NCBI GenBank assembly: GCA_023432405.1
Contig: JAEYUQ010000019.1
Coordinates: 1 to 13,883 of the forward strand
Direction of reading: 5' to 3'
Origin: Actinomycetes bacterium
GTDB lineage: Bacteria; Actinomycetota; Actinomycetes; Mycobacteriales; Mycobacteriaceae
Length of the DNA stretch: 13,883 nt
Part shown: positions 13,846 through 13,883 of the stretch, one piece after another
Layout of the letters: every line of letters begins with the position of its first letter
Position numbering within the stretch: position 1 is the first letter of the stretch
Translations under genes and position numbers: made by a program
The notes under the pieces: model-generated
The model's database searches: none
What the model saw: the letters and a program-made list of their open reading frames with translations, nothing else
What the model was told of the DNA's origin: nothing

Positions 13846-13883
13846 CAGGAGAGCTATCACTGGGAGGGTGTTCCTTCGGGGAT

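Overview
The window looks like chromosomal core-type DNA from a high-GC Gram-positive (Actinomycetota). It is probably a lineage of only moderate GC, such as a relative of Actinomycetaceae, but the genus cannot be fixed from the sequence alone. The pointers are: a 5S rRNA 3' end with the actinobacterial GAGAGTAGG signature; FolD of the 'GRGITVGRP' type followed by a small DUF3017-like membrane protein; a MauE/DoxX-like protein paired with a membrane-anchored DsbA-like protein; a COG3044-class ABC ATPase; and frequent GTG/TTG starts. No phage, transposase, integrase, CRISPR or toxin-antitoxin genes are visible.

Layout. 1-58 is the 3' end of a 5S rRNA, so an rRNA operon lies to the left. It is followed by an elaborate nested inverted repeat (82-172) and a G-free C/A-rich stretch. 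325-3945 is a two-gene ABC exporter of the MacB/FtsX type (ATPase plus an 866-aa permease with two FtsX domains), closed by a hairpin at 3979-4020. 4135-7213 is a probable operon of phosphoglucomutase, a MauE/DoxX-like membrane protein and a membrane-anchored DsbA-like thiol oxidoreductase, ending in a clear intrinsic terminator (7310-7342). 7472-9190 encodes a cytoplasmic TPR protein whose two ends are separated by about 230 residues of glutamine-rich low-complexity sequence. tRNA-Ala(GGC) follows. On the minus strand lies a COG3044-family ABC ATPase (9448-11025), bordered on its other side by a tRNA-Glu(TTC)-tRNA-Asp(GTC) pair read rightward from its own promoter. Then come trmL (minus), folD and a DUF3017-like gene (plus), and a tubby/LURP-one-like protein (minus) at the right edge.

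How the parts relate. The right half is rich in translation-related genes: three tRNAs, a tRNA wobble methyltransferase (TrmL) and an ATPase whose characterised eukaryotic relative binds RNA. FolD supplies one-carbon units. The left half is envelope and carbohydrate metabolism: export, sugar-phosphate interconversion and extracytoplasmic disulfide chemistry.

No obviously new multi-gene system is evident. The least ordinary items are the glutamine-rich protein with duplicated TPR-like termini, the tRNA-flanked ABC ATPase, and the structured 3' flank of the rRNA operon.
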